Assembly (NCBI GenBank): GCA_963738375.1
Contig: CAVTWL010000004.1
Coordinates: 1,054,001 to 1,118,000, forward strand
Direction: 5' to 3'
Source of the DNA: Bog-159 sp963738375
GTDB taxonomy: Bacteria > Acidobacteriota > Terriglobia > Bryobacterales > Bryobacteraceae
Length of the DNA stretch: 64,000 nucleotides
The position numbers and the translations under genes are program-made. This document shows positions 9,345-18,435 of this stretch, piece after piece. Under the pieces are notes generated by a model. It saw nothing but the letters and a program-made list of their open reading frames with translations, did not search any database and was not told where the DNA came from. Position 1 is the stretch's first letter. Each line of letters opens with the position of its first letter.

Positions 9345-10614
9345 TCAACGTGAGGATTGACCGTATTTTTTCACGACCGCTTCCGGGTGATCGGTCCCTC
9401 CTGCAAACAGTGGCGAATATATTTGGCTCAAGGCCTGATTCAGAAAAGCGTCGATGTATGACGCGATCAGGCTTAAATTGTGAAGAGCCTCTCTCGTTTC
9501 CGTTGAACGGCCCGTGGCTGCGAGAAGCGGATAATCGCTGAAGCTTCCGTGAACAAGCCCCGGCGATTTCAATACGACGTCATAGCTCCCTACCGGGCAG
9601 CGCCTCAGTTGGTCTTCCTTCTTCTTAAGGAAAACATCGTTTTGCGCTGAGTTGAACCCCATCCGGCTGCCGCTGTGATCCACCTCGAGGAGGAGAACGG
9701 GCTGTGTGAACCATTTCCCATCCGGATTTTCTGGAAATGCCGCCACTGGCGGCATCTGGCCGTCCAGGCTTAGGCAGGCTTTGAATCGGCTATCCATCTG
9801 GCAGGCGAGAGTAGCATTCGCCCCGCCCGCCGAGTGCCCCATCGACGCGACGCGATTCAGATCGAGCTTCTTCCTTAGAACAAATGTTTCCTCATTCCCA
9901 TCGTCGAGCTTCGTGATCTGGTTCAGCGCAAACACGATATCCCGTGCGCCCGTGTCGATCGCTTGCCCTGCGCTCTTCATCATGCGCTGGAACCGCTGAT
10001 CGGGCGAAAGGTTGGGCGGTTCAGGGTCATGGTACGCCGCAACGATTCGTCCCCCGGGGAACGCCACCTGCAGGCGCGCCGTAGGTGTTTTCGATCGCGG
10101 CGACAACATATCCATGACTCACCAGGTTTCCGATCAGCGACGTGTACTCGAAGGACGTTCCTCCAGCGCCGTGAGCCAGAATCACCACGGGAAATTTCTT
10201 GCCGGATGGCGCGACCGGTGCATTTTCGATGGCGAGGGATGCGATCGCTCCTGAAACGATGAGGGGCCAATTACCTCCAAACTCTTCTCTCATTGCAGGA
10301 GCCACAGCGGCGTCTGCGTCCATACGTTTCGCGCCAGGGAGGTACTCTGCCGGCTTGCCCCCCTTCGCCTTCAGCGCAGGGTACCAGAGGTAAACCATCA
10401 AATCGCGACGTGCCTTAGAATCGGCGGCATGCCCGTCGGGGCGCGATCCATCCATCCATTCGTATCCAACACGCCCTACACCGAACTGTCCGGTCGGAGA
10501 CGGCAACTGCGGAATTTCCGTTTGCCGCGATTGAGATCCTTGTGGTGCTGCGTAAGCAAAAGTGCCTGCAATCAACCCGGAAATCAACATGATGGTGGCA
10601 AGCCAAAACCTCAC
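9345..10614 (-). CDS. Secreted alpha/beta hydrolase (PAF-acetylhydrolase-like), one frameshift
   Basis: The N-terminal part (from 10614) has a signal peptide (MRFWLATIMLISGLIAGTFA) and the hydrolase start (KFPVVILAHGAGGTSFEYTS with the oxyanion region). The C-terminal part carries the nucleophile elbow GHSAGG and a LVHGSFSDYP stretch supplying the likely His. The frame changes near 10065, where removing one G from gcaggtggcg joins AIENTYGAP to VAFPGGRIVAAYHD. The joined protein is about 420 aa, in the range of bacterial platelet-activating-factor acetylhydrolase-like lipases. Likely role: exported esterase or lipase; the substrate is unknown. It lies downstream of accBC on the same strand, separated by 44 bp. 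Confidence 0.75.
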
Positions 10615-10658
10615 GTCTCAGCCCTCCCTATGACCACAAAGCACAGGACATCCTGGCA

Positions 10659-10961
10659 TTACTCCACCAGCGCCCCGGCGCGCCCCAAAGCGTTCTCCAC
10701 TTCCTCTTTCCCCATCCCCGTGCTGATGAAAAGTTCCTGCCGCGCCCCCGCACTCAGCGCAATCCCCTTCCACCCGTTCTGCACCGGCACCGTGATCCGA
10801 ACCTTCACCGGTCCCCGCGCATCGCGCACTGGCCGGATCACACCCGGAATGATCGATCGGATCTCCGGCGTCGCCTCGAGCATCCGCTCCAGAATCTCGC
10901 GCACGCCCTCAATGATGCTGTGCTCGATTTTCAGCCGGTCCTTGGCGGTACGCAGCCGCAT
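10659..10961 (-). CDS. Small conserved protein, DUF2103-like
   Basis: 100 aa starting MRLRTAKDRLKIEHSIIEGV. The same frame is open far upstream, antisense-phase to accC, but the ATG at 10961 lies 11 bp after the accC stop and gives a compact protein. Blocks such as EIRSIIPGVIRPVRDARGPV and VQNGWKGIALSAGARQELF resemble DUF2103, a small predicted metal-binding family; this is from memory and uncertain. Position directly behind accB-accC suggests co-transcription with biotin carboxylase genes, but no function follows from the sequence. Confidence 0.55.
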   Translation of the reverse strand: MRLRTAKDRLKIEHSIIEGVREILERMLEATPEIRSIIPGVIRPVRDARGPVKVRITVPVQNGWKGIALSAGARQELFISTGMGKEEVENALGRAGALVE

Positions 10962-10972
10962 ACCAATCCCGT

Positions 10973-12343
10973 CTAGTGGGAGCCGCGTTCCGGCGGCATG
11001 AATCGCTTGATGAAGTTGGTGTCGAAGTTCCCCGCCTGGAAATCGGGGTCCGCCATGATGCGTTGATGCAGCGGAATCGACGTGTGAATCCCTTCCACCA
11101 CGAACATCTCCAGCGCCCGCTGCATCCGGTGGATCGCCTCTATCCGGTCGTTCCCATACACTACCAGCTTGGCCACCAGCGAATCGTAGTACGGAGTGAT
11201 CACGCAATCCGTGTGCGCCAGCGTATCCACGCGCACGCCGATCCCGCCCGGCACATGGAAGCCGGTGATCCGCCCTGGAGAAGGCGTAAACGTCACTGGA
11301 TTCTCGGCGTTGATCCGGCACTCGATCGCATGCCCGTGCAACTGCACCGGCAAGCTGATCACCTGGTCCAAAGGCTCGCCCGCCGCAATCCGGATCTGGC
11401 TTTTCACCAGATCGATCCCGGTGACGTACTCCGTCACCGGATGCTCCACCTGAATGCGCGCGTTCACTTCCATGAAGTACAACTGCCCGCGCTCGTCCAT
11501 CAGAAATTCGACGGTACCCGCATTGGTGTACCCGGCGCCCGACAACGCCTCTTTCAACTTCGCCGCCATCGTCGCGCGCAGCTCCGGAGTCATTACCGGC
11601 GAAGGAGATTCCTCCAGCAACTTCTGATGCCGCCGCTGAATACTGCACTCGCGCTCGCCCAGAATCTCCACTCGCCCGCGTTCGTCCGCCAGCACCTGAA
11701 ACTCGATATGCCGCGGCGCGCCCACATACTTCTCCAGGTAAACATCCGCGCACCCGAATGCCGCGGCCGCTTCCTGCTGCGCCGAATTGAACAGCGGCTC
11801 CAGTTCCGACGCCTGGTTGACGATGCGCATCCCGCGCCCGCCGCCGCCCGCCGACGCCTTCAGAATTACGGGGAACCCGATCTCCGTCGCCAGCGCGATT
11901 GCTTCTTCCGCGCTCTGCAGAATCCCCGGCGATCCCGGCAGAATCGGTACGCCCGCCTCGCGCATGAACGCCCGCGCCCGTTCCTTCACGCCCATCAGCC
12001 GGATCACCTCCGGCCGCGGCCCGATGAACTTCAGCCCCGATACCTCGCACACCTCCGCGAAGCCCGCGTTCTCGCTCAGGAAGCCATAACCCGGATGCAC
12101 CGCGTCCGCGCCCGTAATCTCCGCCGCGCTGATGATCGACGGGATGTCCAGATAGCTGCGCGCGCTCTTCGCCGGCCCGATGCAAACCGCTTCGTCCGCG
12201 AATCGCACGTGCAAGCTGTGCCGGTCCGGCTCCGAATACACCGCCACCGTCCGGATATCCAGCTCCTTGCAGGCGCACATGATCCGCAGCGCAATTTCGC
12301 CGCGATTGGCGATCAGGATTTTCTTAATTGGCCCGGATGGCAA
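10973..12343 (-). CDS. accC: Acetyl-CoA carboxylase biotin carboxylase subunit
   Basis: 456 aa, close to the usual ~450. Biotin carboxylase transfers CO2 to the biotin on AccB using ATP and bicarbonate, the first half-reaction of fatty-acid synthesis. Visible: the N-terminal KKILIANRGEIALRI, the ATP-grasp glycine loop KASAGGGGRGMRIV, the catalytic region FMEVNARIQVEHPVTE and CRINAENP. The start at 12343 lies inside the 3' end of accB (20 bp overlap). The gene has no frameshift. Confidence 0.97.
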   Translation of the reverse strand: MPSGPIKKILIANRGEIALRIMCACKELDIRTVAVYSEPDRHSLHVRFADEAVCIGPAKSARSYLDIPSIISAAEITGADAVHPGYGFLSENAGFAEVCEVSGLKFIGPRPEVIRLMGVKERARAFMREAGVPILPGSPGILQSAEEAIALATEIGFPVILKASAGGGGRGMRIVNQASELEPLFNSAQQEAAAAFGCADVYLEKYVGAPRHIEFQVLADERGRVEILGERECSIQRRHQKLLEESPSPVMTPELRATMAAKLKEALSGAGYTNAGTVEFLMDERGQLYFMEVNARIQVEHPVTEYVTGIDLVKSQIRIAAGEPLDQVISLPVQLHGHAIECRINAENPVTFTPSPGRITGFHVPGGIGVRVDTLAHTDCVITPYYDSLVAKLVVYGNDRIEAIHRMQRALEMFVVEGIHTSIPLHQRIMADPDFQAGNFDTNFIKRFMPPERGSH

Positions 12344-12800
12344 ACAGAGCCTCCCCGTACTCCACGGGTTGCCCGTTCATCACCAGTTTGCTCTCCACGA
12401 TCCCGGAGACTTCCGCCTCGATCTCGTTCATGAGCTTCATCGATTCGATGATGCACAGGACTTTCCCGGGCTGCACCCGTTCGCCAACGCGTACAAACGG
12501 CGGTGTGCCGGGCGCGGAACCCTCATAAAAGGTTCCGACAATCGGCGACCGCACCAGTTGCAGATTCGGGTCGTTGGCTGGGTCTTTGGGAGCTTCCTTC
12601 ACTGGCGGTGGCGCGGAACTGGCAGCCGGCGCAGGCGCCGCCTCCGCGCGGGCTGCCGGGGCAGGCTGCGCATACACAACCTCCTGCCGCGTTCCCCCGC
12701 GCGAAATGCGTACGCGATTCTCACCGCGCTGCACTTCCAGTTCAGCAATACCGGTTTCGGTTGCGAGATTGATTAGCTCGCGGATCTCGTCTACGGTCAT
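12324..12800 (-). CDS. accB: Biotin carboxyl carrier protein of acetyl-CoA carboxylase
   Basis: 158 aa. The N-terminal helix (MTVDEIRELINLATETGIAE) is followed by a Pro/Ala-rich linker (about residues 45-75) and the biotinyl domain with the biotinylation motif ESMKLMNEIE, Lys about residue 122. It carries carboxybiotin between AccC and the carboxyltransferase. It precedes accC with a 20-bp overlap, the common accBC arrangement. Confidence 0.97.
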   Translation of the reverse strand: MTVDEIRELINLATETGIAELEVQRGENRVRISRGGTRQEVVYAQPAPAARAEAAPAPAASSAPPPVKEAPKDPANDPNLQLVRSPIVGTFYEGSAPGTPPFVRVGERVQPGKVLCIIESMKLMNEIEAEVSGIVESKLVMNGQPVEYGEALFAIRAN

Positions 12801-12944
12801 GGCAATTCACTAGCTTACCATTGTCAAACCGATCCGCTAGTGACGCCCGCCTGAAACCAAGAAAACGGCGCGCGGCTCCCCGGCAAACCCGTTTTGGGAT
12901 TAGCCGGCCAAGGGCCTTAACATCGTTCCTGGCGAACCGATCCT

Positions 12945-13175
12945 GTGGAGAACGAAGCGTATAAGAAGTTCTGCAGATTGTTGGTGGAAGCACGAAAGCA
13001 AGCGAACCTAACGCAGGCGGGCCTTCCGCGCGCTTGCACCGCCCACAATCGTTCTACCAAATATGCGGCCGCTATGCGGAGAGCGGACATGGACAAAGGT
13101 ACGATGCTCGTTGCAGGCGGAGTTATTTCCGCAGGCGTATTAGCGGCGCCGACCCGAAAGATAAGAGGTATCTGA
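12945..13175 (+). pseudogene. Relic of an XRE-family helix-turn-helix regulator
   Basis: From a GTG at 12945 the frame reads VENEAYKKFCRLLVEARKQA NLTQ, matching the first helices of a common XRE family (…FCKLLREARKKANLTQ…). The continuation ARLHRPQSF, which should follow directly, is in another frame (about 13028-13055), and the rest is not recognisable. The fragment fills most of the 490-bp gap between accB and the M24 peptidase gene. Not a functional gene as written; a single frameshift followed by decay or truncation is the simplest explanation. Confidence 0.5.
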
Positions 13176-13290
13176 CGGACCGAAACCCGAATCTCGCACG
13201 GTAGGCTGCCATGGAACGCAGCGCCAAACGACAAAGCGCCGAGTAACCATTAGGCGCGCCAGCCGCGAAAACTTCTACGGAAGAAGCGGC

Positions 13291-14370
13291 CTAGATAACC
13301 CTTAACTCTTTCCCTGTCCCCGTCAAAACCTCGCACCCCGACCCCGTCACCACCACCGTATCCTCAATCCGAATCCCGCCAAATCCCTCAACATAAGCCC
13401 CCGGCTCAATCGTGATCGCCATGCCTTCCGCCAGCCGTGTCTTGTCCTTCCGCCCGATCCGCGGCAGTTCGTGAATCTCCAGCCCCAGCCCGTGCCCCGT
13501 GGAATGCACGAACGTCCGATCCAGCCCGTAAGCCTTCAAAACCTTCCGCGCCGCCCCGTCCACCTGAGCCGTTGCCGCCCCCGGCCGCACCGCGTCGATC
13601 GCCGCCAGTTGCGCTTCCAGCACCGCCCGGTGCATCCGCTTCACTCGCGCACCCGGCTGGCCGAAAAACAGCACGCGCGTCATATCGCTGGCATAGCCGT
13701 CCTGGAACGCCCCCATATCGATCAGCACCAGTTGCCCGTTCCGCAGCTTCGCCCGCGTCGGATGCGCATGCGGCAGCGCCGACCGCTCCCCGAACGCCAC
13801 GATCGTCTCGAACGAAGGCTTCTCCGCCCCCCCCCGCCTCATCCGGTAATCGATCTCCGCGGCTACGTCCAATTCGCTGACGCCTTCTTTGATCCGCCGC
13901 ACCGCCAATTCAAAAGCCCTCGAATTGGTCTCCACCGACCGGCGGATCAGTTCAATCTCCTCCGCCGATTTCACCATCCGCACCGCCTCCAGCCATCCCG
14001 AAACCGGCTCCAACGAAGCGTTCACCGGCAGCTTCGCGCGCAGCACGTCGAATCCCTCGTATGACAAATGCGCCCGTTCGAATCCCACCCGCCGCAGCCG
14101 TCCCGCCGCCACGGCGCCCGACAGGGCCGTCAACAGCGGCACCGCGCACACCTGCACTTTGCACGAGATCTCGTCCCTCGATTGAATCGCGTAGCGTGGG
14201 TCGGTAAAGAAAATCGCTTCGCGCGGCGTTACCAGAACCGCGCCGTTACTCCCCGTGAATCCCGTCAGGTAGCGAACGCTCGCCGGACCCGTCACCACCA
14301 TGGCGTCCAAACCGCGATTCTCAAGCCCGCCGCCGACTAATCCCCGGCGCCGCTCGAAATCGGCATTCAC
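13291..14370 (-). CDS. M24B family Xaa-Pro aminopeptidase
   Basis: 359 aa with a creatinase N-terminal domain (about 1-130, containing RYLTGFTGSNGAVLVT) and a pita-bread catalytic domain. All five metal ligands are visible: Asp in LIDMGAF, Asp in YASDMTR, His in HSTGHGLG, Glu in ITIEPGAY and Glu in IRIEDT. It removes N-terminal residues preceding proline from peptides, in the cytoplasm. The ATG overlaps the stop of the upstream lipoprotein gene (ATGA at 14367-14370), so the two are probably translationally coupled. Confidence 0.93.
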   Translation of the reverse strand: MNADFERRRGLVGGGLENRGLDAMVVTGPASVRYLTGFTGSNGAVLVTPREAIFFTDPRYAIQSRDEISCKVQVCAVPLLTALSGAVAAGRLRRVGFERAHLSYEGFDVLRAKLPVNASLEPVSGWLEAVRMVKSAEEIELIRRSVETNSRAFELAVRRIKEGVSELDVAAEIDYRMRRGGAEKPSFETIVAFGERSALPHAHPTRAKLRNGQLVLIDMGAFQDGYASDMTRVLFFGQPGARVKRMHRAVLEAQLAAIDAVRPGAATAQVDGAARKVLKAYGLDRTFVHSTGHGLGLEIHELPRIGRKDKTRLAEGMAITIEPGAYVEGFGGIRIEDTVVVTGSGCEVLTGTGKELRVI

Positions 14371-14978
14371 TCCGACAGTTCCTTAGCAAGCACCAGCGCG
14401 CGCTCCGAAAGTGCGTCCGCCTGCGAATAGTCGCCCCGCTTCTCCGCCACGTCGCATTGGTTCAGAAATGAATTGATGCGATCTGCCAAAGTCTTGTCAT
14501 GGGCGGATAAGGGCCCCTTCGAGCCTTTCATCCGGTCCGCGATCTCTTTCTTTCTCAGTTCGATGTTGGTCTTGAACTTTCTCAAATCTTCATCGCTGAG
14601 TACCGGTTGGATGCGCGCTTGCTCCTGCACGGCGGGCGTCGCCGGAGCGGCCGGCGGATCCGGTTCTGCCTCCGTCTCCGCCCTTTGCGGACCCGCCGCG
14701 GCTGCTCGCCTGGATGTCCTGACCGGAGGCGGCGCTTCCGCCTTCTCTGGTGCCGGAGTCACGGGAGTCGTCGCCGGCGCCTTGGGAATCGAGTCCGGAT
14801 TGAATTCCTGTTGGCCCGGCAGTGTCACCGACGTCTGCGGTACGGACAACTGCGCTTCCTGCGCCGGCGCCGGCGCTGCCTGCGGGCTGGGAGGCGGCGG
14901 AGTAGCCGCCGTCTTGGGCGTTCCCAACGTGCAGCCCGCCAACGGCACCATCAGCAGAATAAGAAGCGGCAGCCGCAT
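14367..14978 (-). CDS. Proline-rich lipoprotein of unknown function
   Basis: 203 aa from the ATG at 14978 (MRLPLLILLMVPLAGCTLG), which places a lipobox LAGC at residues 13-16; the upstream in-frame extension is rejected because it buries the signal peptide. After the Cys comes a Pro/Ala-rich low-complexity region (about 20-125), then a charged helical C-terminal segment (LRKFKTNIELRKKEIADRMK…QADALSERALVLAKEL) resembling a short TPR-like hairpin. Likely anchored in a membrane facing the periplasm. It lies between the sensor kinase (50 bp) and the M24 peptidase (4-bp overlap). Confidence 0.75.
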   Translation of the reverse strand: MRLPLLILLMVPLAGCTLGTPKTAATPPPPSPQAAPAPAQEAQLSVPQTSVTLPGQQEFNPDSIPKAPATTPVTPAPEKAEAPPPVRTSRRAAAAGPQRAETEAEPDPPAAPATPAVQEQARIQPVLSDEDLRKFKTNIELRKKEIADRMKGSKGPLSAHDKTLADRINSFLNQCDVAEKRGDYSQADALSERALVLAKELSE

Positions 14979-15028
14979 AACGGTGATGGCCTCAATTCTA
15001 ACATCCCGCCCATGTCTCGCCATGCTCT

Positions 15029-16891
15029 TCAAACCGAAACCGGCAGGCGCACCACAAACGTAGTCCCCTTCCCCGCCTCGCTGGTGAAGTCAATCGTTCC
15101 GTCGTGCAACTGCACAATCCGGAAAGCCATCGCCAATCCGATCCCCGATCCCTCCGCCTTGGTCGTGTAATAGAGTCTGAAAATCTTGTCGCGCAACTCC
15201 GGCGGAATGCCTACCCCGGTATCGCTGATCCGAATCTCGGCCTCATCCTCCCGTACGCCGCATTCGATACGCAACTCCCCCCCCTGCGGCATGGCCTGTA
15301 TCGCGTTCACCACCACATTCAGGATGGCCTGCTTCATCAAATCGCCGTCCACCCTGACGTTGACCCCTTCCGCTTCGTCGCCCACCGTCACTCGAATTCC
15401 CGCCGCGCCCGCCTGTGGCGCCGCCAGATCCACCACCTCCCGCACGAATGTATCCAGCGCCACGTCCTCCGGATGCAATTCCACCGGCCGGGTGAAATCC
15501 AGGAACGTCTTCACCACCCGGTCCAGCCGCAAAATTTCCCGCGAAATAATCTCCATTTGCGGAGCGACGTCCGTATCTTCCCGCGCCAGCTTCATGCGCG
15601 CCAGTTCCACGTGCATCAGGATCGCATTCAGCGGATTCTTCACTTCATGCGCGACGCCGCTCGAAATGCGGCTGATTGCCGAAAGCCGGTCCGCCGTCTG
15701 CAACTGCCGGCCCACCTGGCGCGCCGCTTCCGGATCCCGCAGCCGCACCAGCAGCCCCGTGCCCCGTCCCGGATTGTTCCCCGCGTCCAGCGGTTCCAGA
15801 ATGTCGATCGAGAGCAGCGCCACGAAGGCGCCCGAACCATCCCCCGTGGTAATCGGCACGCGCCGGTTGCGGATCGTGCGCCCCGTCTGCGCCGCCTGCG
15901 CCAGCATCAATCCCAGCGTCGTCGTGGGAGGGAAAATCTCCGTCAGGGCGCGCCCTTCCAGGTCCACGCGCATCTTCCCGAGAAACTTCTCCACCGCGCC
16001 CGACGCTACCACCAGCCTCCGGTCCCGCCCGAACATCAGGACCGCGTCTTCCAGTTGATCCAGCAGCCGTTCGAAATTTCCGCGCAGATCGGAAAAGTCG
16101 AACTGCACTCCTTGTAATTGCTGGCCCAGCAAATTCACCTTGCTGGCCATCACCCGAAACTCGTCCGCGCCGGTGCGCGACACCGGCGCCAGCGCATTGG
16201 CGTCGTATTCGCCCTTAGCCACCAAATCGAGCATCTGTCCCAGTTTCCCCAGCGGCCGGAACGCAATAATCGAAAACAGCAGCGTGATGCACAGGGCTCC
16301 CGCCAACGTTGCCAGCGCCACACCCGCGCTTCTCCTCACGGTCGGCATCACGTCCTGGGCCTTGATCAGCGGCGGGTAAATCACCAGCCGCACATAAAGT
16401 TCTTTCTGCACGCCGGTCCCCGGAGGCCCCTGCGTACCCAGCGGCTGCTCTAGCTTGTAATAAATGGTCTTCTGCCCCAGCGCCTTGAGCTTCTGCAGCC
16501 AGTTGGTGTCGCGCACCACCTGCTCAAAATCCTCGTAATTGTTCGGGAACTTTCCATGCGCTCCCGGGTCGCTGTCCAGAAGAATCTCGTCGTTCTTGTC
16601 GCAAACCGCGATTTCCAGTAATGCGTTCTTGGAGGAGGTAATGATGTCGATCAGGTCGCGATCCAGCGTCTCACGCGATGCCAGCAAAGTCGCGCGCCAC
16701 GGATGTTGCAGATCCTGATTCAGAGCATTCCTGACCGTATTCGACGCCATCTTCTCCAGCAGCTGCGCTTGCCTCAGCGTAGACTCGTACTGCGCGTCCA
16801 TCTGATAAACAAGATCCAGCATCGAGATGATGACGACGATCGCCGTCATCACCAGCACCGAAGAAAGCGTCAGCCGGGTCTGTGTGCTCAT
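15029..16891 (-). CDS. Membrane sensor histidine kinase (HAMP-PAS-HisKA-HATPase)
   Basis: 620 aa. TM1 at about 8-30, extracytoplasmic sensor 31-185, TM2 about 188-212, HAMP about 211-265, a PAS-like domain about 275-385, a HisKA box SGVAHEVKNPLN with phospho-acceptor His415, then the ATPase domain with N box (NVVVNAIQAM), DTGVGIP and GSGIGLAM. This is the NtrB/AtoS/ZraS-like class that usually pairs with sigma-54 activators; the only candidate in the window is the regulator at 19588-20985, about 2.7 kb upstream on the same strand. It starts 9 bp after the quinone oxidoreductase stop, within a same-strand gene run. Confidence 0.93.
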   Translation of the reverse strand: MSTQTRLTLSSVLVMTAIVVIISMLDLVYQMDAQYESTLRQAQLLEKMASNTVRNALNQDLQHPWRATLLASRETLDRDLIDIITSSKNALLEIAVCDKNDEILLDSDPGAHGKFPNNYEDFEQVVRDTNWLQKLKALGQKTIYYKLEQPLGTQGPPGTGVQKELYVRLVIYPPLIKAQDVMPTVRRSAGVALATLAGALCITLLFSIIAFRPLGKLGQMLDLVAKGEYDANALAPVSRTGADEFRVMASKVNLLGQQLQGVQFDFSDLRGNFERLLDQLEDAVLMFGRDRRLVVASGAVEKFLGKMRVDLEGRALTEIFPPTTTLGLMLAQAAQTGRTIRNRRVPITTGDGSGAFVALLSIDILEPLDAGNNPGRGTGLLVRLRDPEAARQVGRQLQTADRLSAISRISSGVAHEVKNPLNAILMHVELARMKLAREDTDVAPQMEIISREILRLDRVVKTFLDFTRPVELHPEDVALDTFVREVVDLAAPQAGAAGIRVTVGDEAEGVNVRVDGDLMKQAILNVVVNAIQAMPQGGELRIECGVREDEAEIRISDTGVGIPPELRDKIFRLYYTTKAEGSGIGLAMAFRIVQLHDGTIDFTSEAGKGTTFVVRLPVSV

Positions 16892-16900
16892 TCGGGCGAG

Positions 16901-17872
16901 CTACGCGGGAATCAACAAAAGCTTGCCGCTCGTTTGCCGGCCTTCCAAAGCTCGATACGCCTCGGCGGCATCCGCTAAGGCATAGGCGCGGTCCACGCGG
17001 ACCTTCAATTCACCCGAGCCAACCCACGTCAATACATCGCCCGCGCGCCACATCAGTTCGTCGCGTGTCAATAAATGGTGCGCCAGGCTCGGCCGCGTCA
17101 AAAATAAGGAACCCTTGCCGTTCAGCACATTGGGATCGAATGGCGGTACCGCCCCGCTCGATTGCCCGAACAGCGCCATCATCCCGCGCGGCCGCAGCGA
17201 GCTCAGGCTCTTGGTGAATGTTGTCAAACCCACAGAATCGTACACCACATCCACCCCGCGCCCGTCCGTCAAGCGCCGCACTTCCGTCTCGAAATCCCGC
17301 TGCGTATAAAGAATGACGGCATCCGCCCCGGCTTGCCTCGCCAGTTCTGCTTTCGCCTCGGTCGATACCGTACCGAAAACCCGCGCCCCCAAGCGGCGCG
17401 CCATCTGCACCAGCAGCAGCCCCGCCCCCCCCGCCGCGGCATGCACCAGGCACGTGTCGCCCGCTTTCAGCGGAAACGTCGAGTGCGTCAGATAATGCGC
17501 CGTCATGCCCTGCAGCATCACCGCCGCCGCTGTCCGGAAACCCACGCCATCCGGAATCTTTACCAGTTGCGCCGCCGGAACCGCCGCGAATTCCGCGTGC
17601 GCCCCTCGCGCCATCGCGTACGCCACGCGATCCCCCGGCTCGAACCCCTCCACCCCGGCCCCCACCGATACGATCGTCCCCGCCCCCTCCGAACCGAGAA
17701 TCGCGGGTAGCTCTGCCGGATACAACCCAATGCGAAAATACACGTCGATAAAATTAACGCCGGACGCGGCGATCTCCACCAACGCCTGCCCCGGCCCCGG
17801 CGTCGGTTGCGGCACATCCGCCACCTGAAGTTTTTCCAGCCCGCCGGTTTCTTTGATTAGTAATGCTTTCAT
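16901..17872 (-). CDS. NADPH:quinone oxidoreductase (zinc-independent MDR family)
   Basis: 323 aa from the ATG at 17872 (MKALLIKETGGLEKLQV). The medium-chain dehydrogenase fold is clear: GroES-like N-terminus, HAAAGGAGLLLVQMA nucleotide-binding turn near residue 145, and DVVYDSVG. Zinc ligands are absent, as in QOR enzymes that reduce quinones or similar electrophiles with NADPH. A longer upstream extension in this frame is rejected because it overlaps the preceding gene in another frame. The ATG overlaps that gene's stop by 4 bp and the sensor kinase begins 9 bp downstream. Confidence 0.9.
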   Translation of the reverse strand: MKALLIKETGGLEKLQVADVPQPTPGPGQALVEIAASGVNFIDVYFRIGLYPAELPAILGSEGAGTIVSVGAGVEGFEPGDRVAYAMARGAHAEFAAVPAAQLVKIPDGVGFRTAAAVMLQGMTAHYLTHSTFPLKAGDTCLVHAAAGGAGLLLVQMARRLGARVFGTVSTEAKAELARQAGADAVILYTQRDFETEVRRLTDGRGVDVVYDSVGLTTFTKSLSSLRPRGMMALFGQSSGAVPPFDPNVLNGKGSLFLTRPSLAHHLLTRDELMWRAGDVLTWVGSGELKVRVDRAYALADAAEAYRALEGRQTSGKLLLIPA

Positions 17873-18414
17873 CGGTTGCCTCCCCGCAGAGCGCGGCGAA
17901 TGTGAACGGTCGAAGCATAGAGTAACAAATACGACAAACTGAACGGAAACGCCATCAGCCGCGCCGCGGTGCGCGCCGCCCCCGCCCCGCTTAGTCCCGC
18001 TCGGAACAGAACAAAATGCCGGATCGCCCGCCAATGCCCGCGATCCAACCAGAAATAATCGCCGTTTTCATTGATGATGAAAACCTTTACCGGCAGCCGC
18101 GCCGCCAAAGCCCACTTCCATTTGGTCATGATCGGCTCGGCCGAACACACCATGCCCATAATGGCGTAGTCATTGCCGGCCAACGTCCGGTAGAGTTTGC
18201 GGCGTCCCTCCGCGCCCCGGTAGTCCGCTACGTTGTGGACGCCTTGGATACCCGCCGGCGCGCCCAGATAGCAGGTGACCAGGTCGATGGCGACACCGTC
18301 GCCGTACGCCCGCCGCAGAGCCGGCAGCGTACGCTCGATCAAATGCCGCGATCCGCTTTCCACCAGCAGGATGCGCGAAACCGCGGGCTCCGCGCGGCGC
18401 AGGAAATACTTCAC
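17869..18414 (-). CDS. Conserved protein of unknown function
   Basis: 181 aa starting MKYFLRRAEPAVSRILLVES. It has a possible nucleotide- or sugar-binding beginning (RILLVESGSRHLIERTLPAL), a motif CSAEPIMTKWKWALAARLPV and IINENGDYFWLDRGHW, and a hydrophobic C-terminal segment (FPFSLSYLLLYAST) that may sit in or on the membrane. The first part resembles glycosyltransferase-type Rossmann starts, but I do not recognise the family. Its stop overlaps the quinone oxidoreductase start, and it lies 21 bp downstream of another unknown gene, so it belongs to the same transcription unit. Confidence 0.7.
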   Translation of the reverse strand: MKYFLRRAEPAVSRILLVESGSRHLIERTLPALRRAYGDGVAIDLVTCYLGAPAGIQGVHNVADYRGAEGRRKLYRTLAGNDYAIMGMVCSAEPIMTKWKWALAARLPVKVFIINENGDYFWLDRGHWRAIRHFVLFRAGLSGAGAARTAARLMAFPFSLSYLLLYASTVHIRRALRGGNR

Positions 18415-18435
18415 AAAAACGACTATAGCGCGACG

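Noticed and set aside
10659..12278. A 539-codon minus-strand frame overlapping accC in another phase
   Set aside because: Only its last 100 codons, beginning at the ATG at 10961 after the accC stop, look coding; the rest is a shadow.
10976..12433. A 485-codon plus-strand open frame antisense to accC
   Set aside because: Arg/His/Pro-rich shadow of a high-GC gene; accC is complete on the other strand with all motifs.
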